Assembly: GCA_013350335.1 (NCBI GenBank)
Contig: CM023533.1
Coordinates: forward strand, 26,332,869-26,396,868
Direction of reading: 5' to 3'
From: Chimonanthus salicifolius
Lineage: Eukaryota; Streptophyta; Magnoliopsida; Laurales; Calycanthaceae
DNA length: 64,000 nt
Position 1 is the first letter of the stretch; every line of letters starts with the position of its first letter. The position numbers and the translations under genes are program-made. Below, in pieces: positions 1-12,003 of this stretch. Under the pieces are notes generated by a model that was given only the letters and a program-made list of their open reading frames with translations, did no database searches and had not been told where the DNA came from.

Positions 1-1111
1 AATATGACACAAGAAAAAGTTGATAGAGACTGCTAGTTAAAGTGTATTTTTTTTTTTTTTTTGAAAATTACATATTTTCTGTAATTGAAATTATACTGAT
101 CCAAATAAAACTCTCAAGATTTTGTGGAGTTTTTATTTATTTTTTAACCATTGATTTAATTATAGAATGGAGAACATGTTTTTTTAATGAACAACACGGT
201 GGCATGTGGTTTTAGAGTGGAAACGATGGGTGAATGTTGGTTTCTAGTGGAGAATACAACTTATGGTCAATCTCATTCTATTTCAATCAGAAAAAATGAA
301 TGGAACAAGTTCACTTCTAGTACTAAGTTTCATTCGGGTCTGTCTCAGTATATTCTGGTCGGAACGGTCATGAGTAGGACATGATTCAACGCAATAAATC
401 AGAATAGTTTGTTTCAAATTTATCCATTATACTCTGAATATATATATTTTTTAATATACATAAAAAATACAACCATACAAATGAAAAATAGAGTTCATAA
501 ACTACAAGTGAAAAAAGATGAGCCTACGATTCAATTTACAGTAAAGGATGCATAATGATTTTAACTATTAAGATAAAGTGACTATAAGTTGAAATTTGGA
601 TTAAAATTTTGTTTTCTTGTAGTTCATGAAGTATATTTTTAATTCACATGATTTACTTTTAATTTAAATGACAAAAAATTGAGAACAAAATAAAATAGAA
701 ATCTAAGACCTCTTTTTAAAAGATGATTTTTTTTACCATCAGAATAACCCCTTCTTAAGTAAATTCTTTGTAAAGATTGTAAGAGGTTTAAAATGGGTTC
801 ATGGCTAGTGATAGAAAGTAGGCCGTTCAACTAAATAAAACATGGAGAGAAGGAGAGCATAAATGCTAAAGTAATAAACTCTGTTTTCTTTAATGAAGTA
901 CTAATTTTTTATTTTTTTTACATACTATATAGCTAATGCCCTATCACATCAAAGATCTTGTAACATTAGTATATCAAAAAAATCATATCAGGATAAAAAA
1001 ATTTAGACACTAGATTTAGATTTATCAAAATTGATAATGAAATAGATGGTAATTTCAATGTACTTAAATTAAATGACTAACTAACAATTAATTTTTATCT
1101 CAAAAACTATA
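1..1111. other. Intergenic, AT-rich, no recognisable feature
   Basis: Long A and T runs and no reading frame with recognisable protein similarity. The short open frames here have no domain signal. Confidence 0.6.
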
Positions 1112-1119
1112 GCTTAATG

Positions 1120-1505
1120 CAAGGGTACAAAAAATGCCTTGCCAAATTATCGGCCGATATGATTATCTCTCCTCTTTTTTTCTTTTTTTTTAATATCAGT
1201 ATTATTTTATTTTTTTAATTAGAAAATATAAAAAAACTGAAAAAGAAACTATTTTTTTTTAAAAAAAAATTGAAAATGTAAATATCTTTTGATATTGGCC
1301 GATATTTACATCCCGGGCTCATCACCATTTTGATTTTTTTTTTAAATGCCAATATTAATCATATTGGCTGATATCTGTCCGATATGATTCGGTGAGATAT
1401 CAGTCATATCGACCGATATGATTGTTGTAAGGCCGATACAATACGTATCGGCTATTTTATTAAGTAGTTAAAAGATGAATGATATCGGCCGATATCTATA
1501 CCCTT
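1120..1505. mobile_element. hAT-type MITE, CGGCCG family, copy A
   Basis: Begins CAAGGGTAC and ends TACCCTT, with near-matching 8-bp flanks GCTTAATG (1112-1119) and GTTTAATG (1506-1513). Inside are repeated TATCGGCCGATAT and TATTGGC palindromic words, a CTCTCCTC stretch and A/T homopolymers, all shared with the other copies. No coding capacity. Confidence 0.8.
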
Positions 1506-1513
1506 GTTTAATG

Positions 1514-2191
1514 TGATGGGACATGATGCTAGGTGTTAGAAATATTATTTTACTATAACTATGGTACCAATTTTTTTTATCTTAAAATGATTTAATAATA
1601 TATATAAAGTTTAATTGAGCAACATCGCACATGTATGGCACCTAACTGGCCTTAAGGAGCCAACATAGTAGAGACCAACGGGTGGGGGGCTGCATGCCTA
1701 TGGATCCAAGTGTCCCGACAGCCACTCCTAGAGTTGTTATTTTAGTCAGGTTATGCCTATTTAAGTGAAATCATTGCAAAATATTAAAAGCTATTAAAAA
1801 TTAAAATATATTATATGATTCCAAACTCGGCCACAATGGGCCGATTTTGGCTGAAATTTCAAATCTTTTCAAATTTTTCTTGTCTTGAGAATAATAATAA
1901 AAAATCTCTACCTTTGAAGTCTATGTTCATTTTACGGTGAAATGCTGCCAAAGTTTTTAATCTCGTAGAAGACAAAATATCGATTTTGACTGGAAAAATA
2001 TAAAGAAAAACTTGAATATTTTTTTATTGGTATTGGATTAAATTTCTCTTTATTTTTCCTAATTATAATGAGTCAAATCTTATCTTAGTTTGTCACATAC
2101 CTGAGTACACTCATCATGTAAGTTACAGGATAACTAAATACTAATTTAATAGTAATTTTAATTAGTATAGATGAAACTTCTATCAATGTCA
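1514..2191. other. Intergenic, no recognisable feature
   Basis: AT-rich DNA between MITE copy A and the hairpin element. A GC-richer patch at 1640-1740 shows no coding signal. Confidence 0.55.
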
Positions 2192-2371
2192 AGGATAAAA
2201 ATAGGGTGCACATTCTCACAAGAGAGAATATTTTCATCTCACAAGGAACTCAATTTTTTTTCCCGTTTTACCCTTCCACCAACACATAAAGTAGAAGGGT
2301 AAAATGGGAATGAAAAAAAATGAATTCCTACATGAGATGAAAGGATTCTCCCATGTGAGAATGTTTATCCT
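2192..2371. mobile_element. Hairpin MITE with long inverted repeats
   Basis: The left arm begins AGGATAAAAATAGGG and runs through CATTCTCAC, TTTCATCTCA and TTTTACCCTTC. The right arm is its reverse complement with scattered substitutions and ends GAGAATGTTTATCCT. The arms are about 80 bp each, with a short loop around CACCAACACATAAAGT. No target duplication was recognised, so the superfamily is not assigned. Confidence 0.75.
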
Positions 2372-3289
2372 AAAAATATTGATACATTGGTATGGGTTGG
2401 ATCCTCTTAAATTCATATATAATATTTCTTTTTTGTTTTTTAACGATTAAGTTTTTCAGAACTTTTAGAGCAGTCGAGTAGTCTTTAGAGCATATGCAAG
2501 CCTCTCTATGTATAATAGGTAAAATTATAGGGTGTGGCCATTTAAAATGAGATAGAATTTTAACACATACTCTCGCTTTCTAAGACAGGTAACTCCTTGA
2601 GGTTCAACTCCGTACATAATATCATAGTGATATATTTAAAAAAAAAAACTTTAAATACTCAATAACAATAAAAAATACACAAATGGTTCAGATCTAGAAT
2701 TTTATTGCAATTAAAGTATAAAAAATGATGGCCAAAATGGTAATATATAAACCTCTATGTCAACTTGATGAGAATAAGCATGGACCCACAAACCCCCTAA
2801 TCTTGCATTAACTTGCGGGAGAATACCCCTAATTAGTTGGCAACCAATCAACCATTACCATCTATCATAATCAAAGTCAGGTTAGGGTTTGTAGCAAACT
2901 TGGGTTTCAAATTTCAATAATAAAATTCAATAATATTGAATGTTTAAAATCTTAGATTTTTTTTGAACATTCAATTATATTTAGTATTTCCATGAGACTA
3001 TAGATATAAAAAGTCCCGCGTAGTACTATATCTACTCAAAGCCAGGAAAAAACCTGATAAAGAGAAAATTGTTTTCGGCGCGCATGTGCGAGGTTGGCTT
3101 TTCCATTTTGAGCCAATTTTATACAAAGTTTCCGCCCTCTTGCAACCAGCTATCTATATTCGACACTCTCTCTTCTATACCAGGAGATTTCATTTGCAGA
3201 TACAGAGATGAAAACGAAGACGATAAGGAAGAAGAAGAGGAGGAAAAGAAAAAGGGAAAAAATCTCATGATTTTGGGGGGCCAGAGCTT
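2372..3289. other. Intergenic, no recognisable gene
   Basis: A frame at 3069-3317 ends in an acidic/lysine run (GAA/GAG/AAG repeats) and looks like low-complexity sequence rather than a gene. Confidence 0.5.
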
Positions 3290-3772
3290 CGACTCTCTCT
3301 CTCTCTGTCTCCATTGAAACAGGTCAGAACTCTACCCACAAGAGAACCATCTAGAACCAGTAACATTTCTTTAATTTTGTGCCAGAATTCTCCTTACAAG
3401 AAAAAAAAAACCATCTAAAACGACTGGTTTATTGGAATCTGGGTTTTCTTGAATCATCGGGTATGGAGTAGAGAGATTTCCATTGGGACATTTTTACTTT
3501 CCTTTTCATGTTTGGATGATCGACTCTCTCTCTCTCTCGAAACAGGTCAGAATTCTACCCACAAGAGAACCATCTAGAATCAGTAACATTTCTTTAATTT
3601 TGTGCCAGAATTCTCCTCGCAAGTAAAAAAATATCTACAACAACTACTTCATTGGAAACTGGGTTTTCTTGAATCTCTGTGTATAGAGTAGAGATAGATT
3701 TCGGTTTTCTGGGTTTTTAGTATAGATTTCCATTTGGAGATTTTTATTTTCTTTTTCATGTTTGGATGATCG
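3290..3772. repeat. Tandem duplication of about 235 bp
   Basis: Copy 1 (3290-3520) and copy 2 (3521-3772) both run CGACTCTCTCTCTCTC, GAAACAGGTCAGAA, CACAAGAGAACCATCTAGAA, TTTCTTTAATTTTGTGCCAG, TGGGTTTTCTTGAATC and TTTTCATGTTTGGATGATCG. Copy 2 has a small extra segment near 3690-3720. CT microsatellites mark both starts and may have driven the duplication. Confidence 0.93.
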
Positions 3773-4516
3773 AAACTGTTTTTTTTTTCCTTCTTCCTTT
3801 TTCCGAGATGCATGTGTTGCGCTTTGCTAAGCGAACAGCCGGGAGACCCAAAATGCCCCTCGGCTGCCTGAAATGACGTCGAAAATTCAAGGAAACTGAC
3901 CTTAATTGCGGAAAACATGCAAGGATATTTTCGGAATTGTGTGTAAAGTTTATTCTGCCTGCCTTCCCTCCTTGCTTAGGATGAGTAGATATGGTCTCGA
4001 AGATTTGCCATTCTCTCTCCTTCCTATTATTAAAAAAAAATATCTTGAGTTTACCATTATTTTTGTTGAGAGAATCACATTTTCGATTTTATACAAACAA
4101 TAATATAAAAAAATAGAAAAGAGAAATTAAAAAATTAAAACAAACTAATTTACAGAGACTTTTGTAATTTTATTTCGGTATATTTACGAAGTTCAAATTA
4201 ATTTATTATGTTCAAAATAAAATGAAGAAAAAACAAATTTAAGTACAAATATTCAAATCTCTCTCACAAAATGACAACATACAATACACTAATTAACATA
4301 TACATAAGACACTACCAAAAAAAATATAAAAGTACCGTCGAATTATTTTTTAGATCTCTGGTGGAATTGTGATATATATCTTTTTGGATTAAGGATTGGT
4401 TTATATGATCTTCAATTACTTTTTTAATATTAATATTTAAGTATATATATATAAGTATGCCCATTTTATACACTTATAAATATAGAGGGTTTTTCCTATG
4501 ATAGATAATATGTTTC

Positions 4517-4687
4517 TTTAGCTTACGTGGGTATATTTCAACTGGTTAATCTCTCGTCTCAAGAAGTCGGAGATGTCAAGTTCGAGTATCCATAGTCTAA
4601 CCTCGTGTACTTTAAGAGCAGTGGGTATCTATGAAGATTTTACACTGAGTTTCTTGTCATTTCTCACATGTAAATTAAAAAAAAAAA
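4517..4687 (+). mobile_element. tRNA-derived SINE, family 1
   Basis: It has an A-box-like TCAACTGGTTAATC, a B-box-like AAGTTCGAGTATCC, the shared body words TCTCAAGAAGTCGGAG and TTTTACACTGAGT, and an A-rich tail after CACATGTAAATT. ATGTTTC is repeated at both sides (4510-4516 and 4688-4694), a plausible target duplication. Confidence 0.8.
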
Positions 4688-5561
4688 ATGTTTCCCTCAA
4701 AATGCTTATTTTAATTAGATCTTGAATATATAATTTTATTTATAAATGTTGAAAGACATTTTTTTATAGAATTGAATTAGTTTCCATAGACCTGTTAAAT
4801 AATCCAACTCGAATGACTCAGTCATGTGGTCTTATGTAGAACCCCAAGTAAGAGCGAACCACTGCTGCATGCATTTTCACTTGTTAAAATGCTTTAGTTT
4901 AGCATTATTTTATAATTTGGTCATTAATATATAAATTACTGAGATTTTCAAATTAGTTACCCTTTATTTACTGCGATATTTACTACTTTTACCAGTCCGT
5001 TGACCACTGACGACTCTCTGGACGGCTTTTACTGTGGACTGAGTGGAAATTTTGAAATGAAGTTAATACATCTTGGGCTTTGGATCGGGCGATGTCAGGA
5101 AAAAAATCGCCTGGCGATTCTGAAAAGATGATGATTCACCTCTAAAATGATTCTCCTTGAAGCAGAAGAGGATTTTGCCTGTGAATAAAGGTACCTTAGA
5201 GTAAGCAGCAGCCTTGGAAGGGGAAACCAATGGCAGCAAGCCCGTCTTTTCTCGGATTCCTGCCGATTCCTGCCCAATTCATTCATACATAGAGAAAGAC
5301 AACCCTTCACCACCTTTCCTTTCCTTTCGTTTCCCAACATCACTTTGCCCAGTGCAAAAGTGTGTCGTCACTTGTTTCACTGAGACAATTGGTTTTCTCT
5401 AAATCACTGTTTAAATAGAGAAAAAACTGATTTATACTTCTATTTAAATCTTACATTAATTTTTTATATAAAAGTCTATTGGCTAAAACCGGTGATAAAG
5501 TCACGGTCTCAATCTCAACAAAGAAACTTATCTGTCTCTTCAATGCTTTTTGAGTTATGTG

Positions 5562-5887
5562 TGGAGTTTGAAATTCAGGTCGGATCATCTCATGTCAAAA
5601 TTTATTAAGTCCCATCTGATTCGAATTACTCAACTCAACTTGATTCAAATATTTTATTCAAGTCAATGTGAGTGGTATTTTATAACTTAGTGTTCGTGGG
5701 ATAAGTCGAGTTATAATAGATTGTTTTTAAATTTCTCAATGTAAATCAATTCAAATTTCACATGAGTATTAATTTTTCCAACCTGACTGGATCCGACATT
5801 TACAAATACATGACTTAAATCCACTGATTTTTTGGATTGGGTCGGATCACGCAGGTTAGGTTAAATCCAACCCAAGTTTCACTGCTA
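5562..5887. mobile_element. hAT-like MITE, GGGTCGG family, copy 1
   Basis: Starts TGGAGTTTGAAATTCAGGTC and ends CCAACCCAAGTTTCACTGCTA, which pair as degenerate inverted ends. Flanks GTTATGTG (5554-5561) and GTTAAGTG (5888-5895) match at 7 of 8. Length and internal words (TCACATGAGTATTAATTTTTCC, TGGATTGGGTCGGATCA in shorter form) align with the copy at 22003. Confidence 0.7.
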
Positions 5888-5895
5888 GTTAAGTG

Positions 5896-8506
5896 GCATA
5901 TTGATTGATTTCCTTATGTTTATGCTTACCTGTGAGACTGCAGTCTGAGGAGAGAGAGTAAGAGAAAGAAGGAAGAGTACTGTTGGGTAAGGATCATGGG
6001 TGGATTTGCTGAAAGTGTGATGTTTGGCTTTTGGGAATTAATTGCAGAAACGAAATCCCATTTCCTGAAATGTCTGAGACCGACTGGTCTTTCACTGCAA
6101 CACTCAAATCTCTGGTGTGGTCTGTGGACTCTGGACACTGGACTCGGCCCACAAGACCTGACCTGACCTGACATTGCATTCAATGCATCTTTCCTCCGCT
6201 TCTTTAGGGGTCCCTTTCTTCTTTCTCTCCCTTTCTTTTCCTTTTCTTCTTTCTTCGCCTCTTTCTTCCTTTCCTTCCTGCCCTCGGACCACTGCATACT
6301 GTACCTCGCCAAAGTCTTCTACGTTTTTATTCTGATTTAGACATTGAGTAAGTAAATAGAACTCTAAATCTCATTTTTTAAATATTTAGAATAAAAATGG
6401 ATAACCATTCATCCACTTTTACCATCAATTTGTTTAAATCCTTCTGGATTTGTCTATTGCCTCTTTCAGCCTATTGCCACCTTTTGAAGTTTGGGAAGGC
6501 TATAATTTAGGTGAACAGAGATTCAATGCACAGCCTGCCACACTCAGCTGAGAGCAACATTTTCAAATACTTTTTGATATCCATGTGGGCATGAATTTCT
6601 GAATCCACTGATTATTTCAAATGAAAAGTTTTTAGGTTTAATCAAATCTGAAAATTTCAATTTACATGAAGCTTCTATCAGTTGATAAAAAGAGTTACAG
6701 AAATAGAAGTCTTAACTAAAGTGGGTAGTTTTCATTTAAGAATTTTTAGTTTATTTTTTTTTTATAATTTGTACATTTAAGAATGAAAAAGGAAAAAAGG
6801 AGAAGGTTGGGATGTCTCCCTCTTGAATTCGAAGTTTCAAAGACAATCTGGAGTGATGGTGTGGGACACCTGCCTCTTGTTCCCTTTTTTTTATTACATA
6901 CTATAGTCATCTTCTGCAACTTTTGACTTTTGGGTCATTAGTATTTACTATTGCACTTAACAAAAAAAATTATTCTTCCCTAAATCACATGGCTATTATA
7001 CCTTTTCCCTTTTCCTTTTTCCATAAGGGGGTCAAGTTAAGTCTGATAGACTGATATTTTCTCATAGTATGTAAAGATTTATAACAGGATATGTTATTTT
7101 CTAAAGCTCATCTAAATCTAAACCAATAGTTGTTATTTTTAAATTACATTTTTTGGAATTTTTAGATATTTAATTTATATCACAGAATGAATAGTTAGAA
7201 GTGCAACTTAATTGTTCCTTTTTTTTTTTCTTTCTTTTACTTTTTATTTGATCAGGAACTTCAGACAAGTGATGCTCGTTTTTATTTTGATATAGTGAAT
7301 GCATTGGAAAACCGTATCACATGTCCTATATTAAAAGGCATTAAAGACTCTCCACCAATATTTGGGCGAGAAGAATGGGACTTAATTTTAGTTTTGTCTT
7401 CTTTAGGAAATCAGGTTACAGACACAGCCACCCCATTTCACTCGGCCATTTGCCTGACACTGAAAAATATGACATGAGTTTTTGTAATTTTTCTTTTCCT
7501 TTTTGTTTTCATCTCATTTCTGCTTTGCTCTAAATCAGTGATATGATGATAACAAAGAAAGTGACAGGAACACCTTATTTTGGGAACAAGAAACATTAGA
7601 GTATTTTCTTCTATAATCAAGGTTTACAGGGCTCTTTTACATCACCCGACCAAACCTATGTGCAAGTTTCACTATCTAGACATTGGGTAATTCCACAGGG
7701 AATTTTCCTTTGAGATAAAGTGAGAATCAAACTTAGAACTCCTGTTTCCTCCAACTCTAAAAATTAGAGTATATATTTTTAGTATTTTCTGATATCTCCT
7801 CCACCACGGTTTCAACTTCCAACAGCACTGACTGATCACTCGATGACCAGCCCATGTTCCTAAAACTGAATGCAGTCCACCTAATGTGTTTGCAATTGAT
7901 GCAGGGCTAGGCATGGAAATTCAATGGTGAGAGAGTATGAAAAGGGAAATGATGCCGAAGTTCCTATAGTCAATGCTCATCGCAAATGGATATTGGCGCA
8001 TGGTGGCTCAATCTTTGTTACAAACATTGGATTCTACATTTTGCATGTTTGTATCTATCTTTTTTTCTATTTCATTTTCATTGTTGAGAATCAAGACACT
8101 TCATTCAGATACTATGCCCTCTTTCACATGTTTGCCTTCCATACAAAATAATGAAATTTAGATACAAAATAATCAGCTGAGACTCTTTGTAGACTTCATG
8201 TCTTCTATTTTATGTATGTTTGTCTGTGCATGTGTATATTCATTTGAACACTCGTTCGAAGTAACGAAAAATACACTAAGGCGTTCGTTCGGATCAGTAT
8301 ATTCATTTGAACAAACTGAGAATGAACTGAAAGTTCATTCGAATGAATTTATACGCAGGAGTAGAATGGTAACTTCATCCAAAAATTCAAAAACGGGTGT
8401 GTAGAGGCAGATTTTTTGGTGTCTATATGGGTGGCCAAAGGGATGACCGAAACATAAATGTGGCTAGCATTCATATTAGATTTGTAAATAGAGTGATATT
8501 AACATG
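5896..8506. other. Intergenic, low-complexity stretches only
   Basis: A pyrimidine-rich tract at 6185-6290 (TTTCTTCCTTTCCTTCC words) gives spurious Lys/Glu-rich minus-strand frames. A CCTGACCTGACCTGACAT short repeat lies at 6156-6174. No gene was recognised. Confidence 0.55.
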
Positions 8507-8665
8507 CACGGATAGTACAGTTGGTCTAAAATTTTAGAATTAGACTAGAGGTATTGGACTCGACTCCTTCCAGATTTATCTCATAGATGAGGCTTCCTAG
8601 TGGTTTCGTATATCTGTGAAATTTATCTCACCTCTAATATAAGGTGAGAATATCCATGTTATCCA
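8507..8665 (+). mobile_element. SINE-like element, second type
   Basis: A-box-like TAGTACAGTTGGTCTAAA and B-box-like GGACTCGACTCC are about 45 bp apart, followed by a body with AGGCTTCCTAGTGG and ATAAGGTGAGAATATCC. There is no clear A tail or target duplication. Its sequence differs from family 1. Confidence 0.5.
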
Positions 8666-9543
8666 AGGACAATATTATTGTTACCAACCATTAGCAACAC
8701 TTGTCTTCTTAATTCTTTAATCCTCTCCTCTCTTTTGTCTTGGGTAGAAATCAGAAAGATCTCCATTCTTTCTATCCTTAAAATTCTTGTGCAGGTAAAC
8801 TAGTTGTAGTTCAGAGATGATAGTCACTTTACGGCTCTTTTTCTAAAACAAAACCGTTTTGGGCTGGACTGTCCAATGGGCTAACGGATCCACCCGAGTG
8901 AGCCCATTAGCTTTACCTAACTATTTGATCCTCATCCAACTTGGTCCTTTGCCCGTTAACCCATCCGCCTTGTAAACAATGAGGCTTGGCCAGGTAAACA
9001 GTAGGCTGGACCCAGGTCCGTTTACATCCCTGGTGTGAATCAATTAATAGGGCTCTGCAAATGGACAGGATCTCAAGTTCTGGCAAGTAATCAACTCAGT
9101 CTAGGCCAAGTTGACCTGTGAGAGTATGGGTCAGCATTTTTAAAACTGAACCGAACCATATGGTTGACCTGAATTAGCCTGAACCAATCTCAGAGACAAT
9201 TTGATCCTTTAAGACAGTTCGGTTTTACAAAAAAAATTTATTCTATTTTTTTCCTATCAGTTGAATTTTAAAACTTTGCTATAGATTATAACATTTTTTT
9301 CCTGATCCAACCTAGACATAACCTAAATTTGATCTGACCTAATCTTTATAAAAATAGAAAAAATAAAAATGAGATCAAAATTTTAATAGAAAATGAAAAA
9401 GAGGGGCTTTCCTCTCATATAGGGGAATTGAGATATAAGTAAATGCAGGCAAATGGACTATAACTATTTCTTGAAAAAGAAGGATCTAGGCAGTTTGTAA
9501 TTTGTTTTAAATTGGGCTAAGGTCTGTGACTCCTCAACCCAAT
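8666..9543. other. Intergenic, possible decayed MITE
   Basis: Words such as GGGCTGGACTGTCC, CCCAGGTCCGTTTACATCCC (near 9000-9033) and TAGGGCTCTGCAAATGG (9049) resemble ends of hAT-like elements, but no pair of ends with a target duplication was found. Confidence 0.4.
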
Positions 9544-9551
9544 CTAACAAT

Positions 9552-9963
9552 CATGGGTGCAAATATCGGCCGATACGGATTTTCAGTCTTATCATATCGG
9601 CCGATACGTATTGTATCGATCGTAAAGGATATTTCTCGGCCGATATATCAGCGATATATATCGGTCTGATATTGGCCGAGATCCACAGTTTCGGTCTTTT
9701 TTTTAAAAAAAAAAAAAAATCAAAATGGTGGTGGGCGCGAGTTAACATCTCGGCTGATATCGGACCAATATCGGCCCAGATATTGGCCGATATTTTTTCA
9801 TTTTCAATTTTTTTTTATTTTAAAAAGCTTCCTTTTGGATTATTTATTTAATTTTTAGTTCATAAAAAATAAAATAATAAAAAAATACTGATACTTTAAA
9901 AAAAATATAGAAGAGGAGAGAATTTTATTGGCCGATATGCAGTGGCCGAATGTTGCACCCCTG
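9552..9963. mobile_element. hAT-type MITE, CGGCCG family, copy B
   Basis: Begins CATGGGTGCAAATATCGG and ends GTTGCACCCCTG, inverted with respect to each other. Flanks CTAACAAT (9544-9551) and CTAAAAAT (9964-9971) match at 7 of 8 positions. Many TATCGGCCGATA-type words occur near both ends, with a run of T and A in the middle. Confidence 0.82.
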
Positions 9964-10192
9964 CTAAAAATAAACATGGATCAATTTGGGCCAAGAGTTG
10001 AATTGACCCCCCTTTTTTTAATATTTATGATCTGAACTTACTATTTTCTTTTTTTTAGCCTTTTTTTTCCTATCAAGTGGAGTCAGGTCAAGTGAAAAAT
10101 TACCATCCTCCGGCCCAGTCTTGACAAGTAAAATTACCATCATCTCATACTTGGTTGCCCCCCCCCTCCCACCCACCATCTTGACTCTTGAT

Positions 10193-10406
10193 CAGGAGAC
10201 GAAATCTCGGATTTTTGAAACTGATATATCTCAGTCAATACGATGTGTATCGGCCGTATGCTATTCATATCGACGATATCGGCCTATATATCAGCTATGA
10301 TATCGGCGATATGAATAAATATTGGCAATTTTTTCTAAAAAAAAATTGAATATCGGTATGGCCCTGAAGGGGTCCATATCCTTCTGAATCGAGATTTAAA
10401 CCCCTA
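10193..10406. mobile_element. hAT-type MITE, CGGCCG family, copy C (diverged)
   Basis: Begins CAGGAGAC and ends AAACCCCTA. Flanks CTCTTGAT (10185-10192) and CTCTTCAC (10407-10414) match at 6 of 8. The interior has GTATCGGCCGTAT, ATATCGACGATATCGGCC and TATCGGCGATAT words. It is older than copies E or G, judging by substitutions. Confidence 0.65.
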
Positions 10407-10414
10407 CTCTTCAC

Positions 10415-11589
10415 CAGTAAAATTTTCAGGTTGAAGCAATCCAAACACAGACATTGGCATCCCAATCTTTTATTAGAATTATCGTTGCATTAATTTGAGA
10501 TGTAACCTCCCATTGGATTGCTGCTACAAAATTGGCTTTTCCTTGATTATTGCTACAAATTTGACCTTTGAATTTTGGTTTGAACTTATGTTGGGCCCAT
10601 CTCAATTCCGCAGAAGATGGGCATGATTTGATTGAGAATTGCCATTTGAGAATAATACATCCTCCACAGACACAGAAAGAAAGAAAGAAGGCATGACTGG
10701 GTTTTGAACATGTCGCCCAATATCTTCTTAATTGGAAGATGACTGGGAATTTGGTAGGAAAGATGAACCATCCATCCACCCATGTAATCACAATAATTTA
10801 TGATGGGAAATATCTCTTTTTTTTTTCTTGGAGTTTATTTAGCAACACCAAATATTTATGCCAACTAACTAGTTATGTGTTCTACTCCATCTGTCTCCAA
10901 TTTAATTATCTGATATAAATTTTGAAAATTGTTTCAAAATAGTTATCCTATTTATATTAGAATATCATAAAGTATGTTGAAAATGAATGAGATCACTTGG
11001 AATGCTAGCTTTATATAGAGAGTTCTTTAAAAAATAGAAATTTTCAAATCAGACAACTAAAATAGATCGAGAGAGTAATTTTTAATTCTTATTTTTTAGT
11101 ATTTGACCATCTTGCAACCAATTCCTCCACCATCAGTGTCGATTCCAGTTGCTTATAAACATGTATAGAGACAGAAGTAGAGCAAGGATCAAATGATTTA
11201 CACCAAAGACCATGTCATGGCCGGTCCTAAATTCTCATAAACACCATAGAATAACATGGTCAACTGGTCATTCTTAATATCTCAAAGCCTGCTACTATCA
11301 AACAAGAAGAAAATATCCAAGTTTGAATTCTGAAATGGTCTTGGATTTCACTTCCGTCCAAATCCATACATTTTATAGAAACCCATTTTCTTTAAAACCC
11401 CACTGAATCGGGTATTTTTGTTCTGAATTCCAGGAAAGTGTTTGCAAAATCATAAGATCCCAAACAGTGAAATACAAAGAATCCAGACAAGTAACATATC
11501 CGAAATTAAGCACATGATTTGAATCAAAAAGTTGCTGAACAGAGAAACTAAGAATTGAGAAGCAGACTCAGTCAATCATTCACGGAAAA
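10415..11589. other. Intergenic, no recognisable gene
   Basis: A 121-codon minus-strand frame at 10426-10791 has no recognisable motif and no supporting exon structure. The remainder is AT-rich. Confidence 0.5.
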
Positions 11590-11790
11590 GTTCAAACTTA
11601 CACGCAATGGAGTAAAAAATAAAAATAACAGTAGCTGTGATACAGTGATTCCATTAAAAATCAGTTTCATATGGTCAAACTTACATGCAATTAACTGAAA
11701 AAATAATAGTAGCTGTAATACACTGATTCCCTTAAAAATCAGTTTTCTATGTTCAAACTCATAAGCAATTAAGTAAAAAATAGATTGAAA
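11590..11790. repeat. Degenerate tandem repeat, about 80 bp period
   Basis: TCAAAC followed by TTACACGCAAT or a similar word recurs at 11592, 11675 and 11753, each followed by AGTAGCTGT(G/A)ATACA and CTTAAAAATCAGTTT in the first two units. It is non-coding. Confidence 0.8.
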
Positions 11791-11879
11791 CACGAGACAT
11801 GCGGGCACTTTATCACGTCTTTGGACTATGATATGGTAAATTATTAGAAATCAAACACAGTAAATTATCATGTTGTAAT

Positions 11880-11920
11880 CAGGAGTAATAATATTGATCG
11901 ATACATATCGTATAAATATT
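11880..11920. mobile_element. Relic end of a CGGCCG-family element
   Basis: CAGGAGTAATAATATTGATC followed by GATACATATCG resembles the left end of the MITE family, but no matching right end or target duplication is present. It lies 84 bp before copy D. Confidence 0.4.
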
Positions 11921-12003
11921 CAAAGTGGACTTCAACATAAATTATATTCTATGCTAGGTACGTCAAATTAATGGGCCTTGAAACACGTACCATCCTTATA
12001 AAT

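Noticed and set aside
3069..3317. 82-codon plus-strand frame with an acidic run
   Set aside because: Low-complexity GAA/GAG/AAG sequence that runs into a CT microsatellite and a tandem duplication, with no recognisable protein.
5095..5343. 82-codon minus-strand frame in balanced-composition DNA
   Set aside because: No motif was recognised and no companion exons were found. It may be unique non-coding DNA.
5926..6312. Lys/Glu-rich open frames on the minus strand
   Set aside because: They arise from a polypyrimidine tract (TTTCTTCC repeats) and show no domain, splice or codon signal.
7924..8151. 75-codon frame with a hydrophobic C-terminal half
   Set aside because: The hydrophobic part is translated T-rich DNA. 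No family was recognised and no neighbouring exons fit.
9049..9551. Possible third hAT-like element starting TAGGGCTCTG
   Set aside because: No right terminus with a matching 8-bp flank was found before or after MITE copy B.
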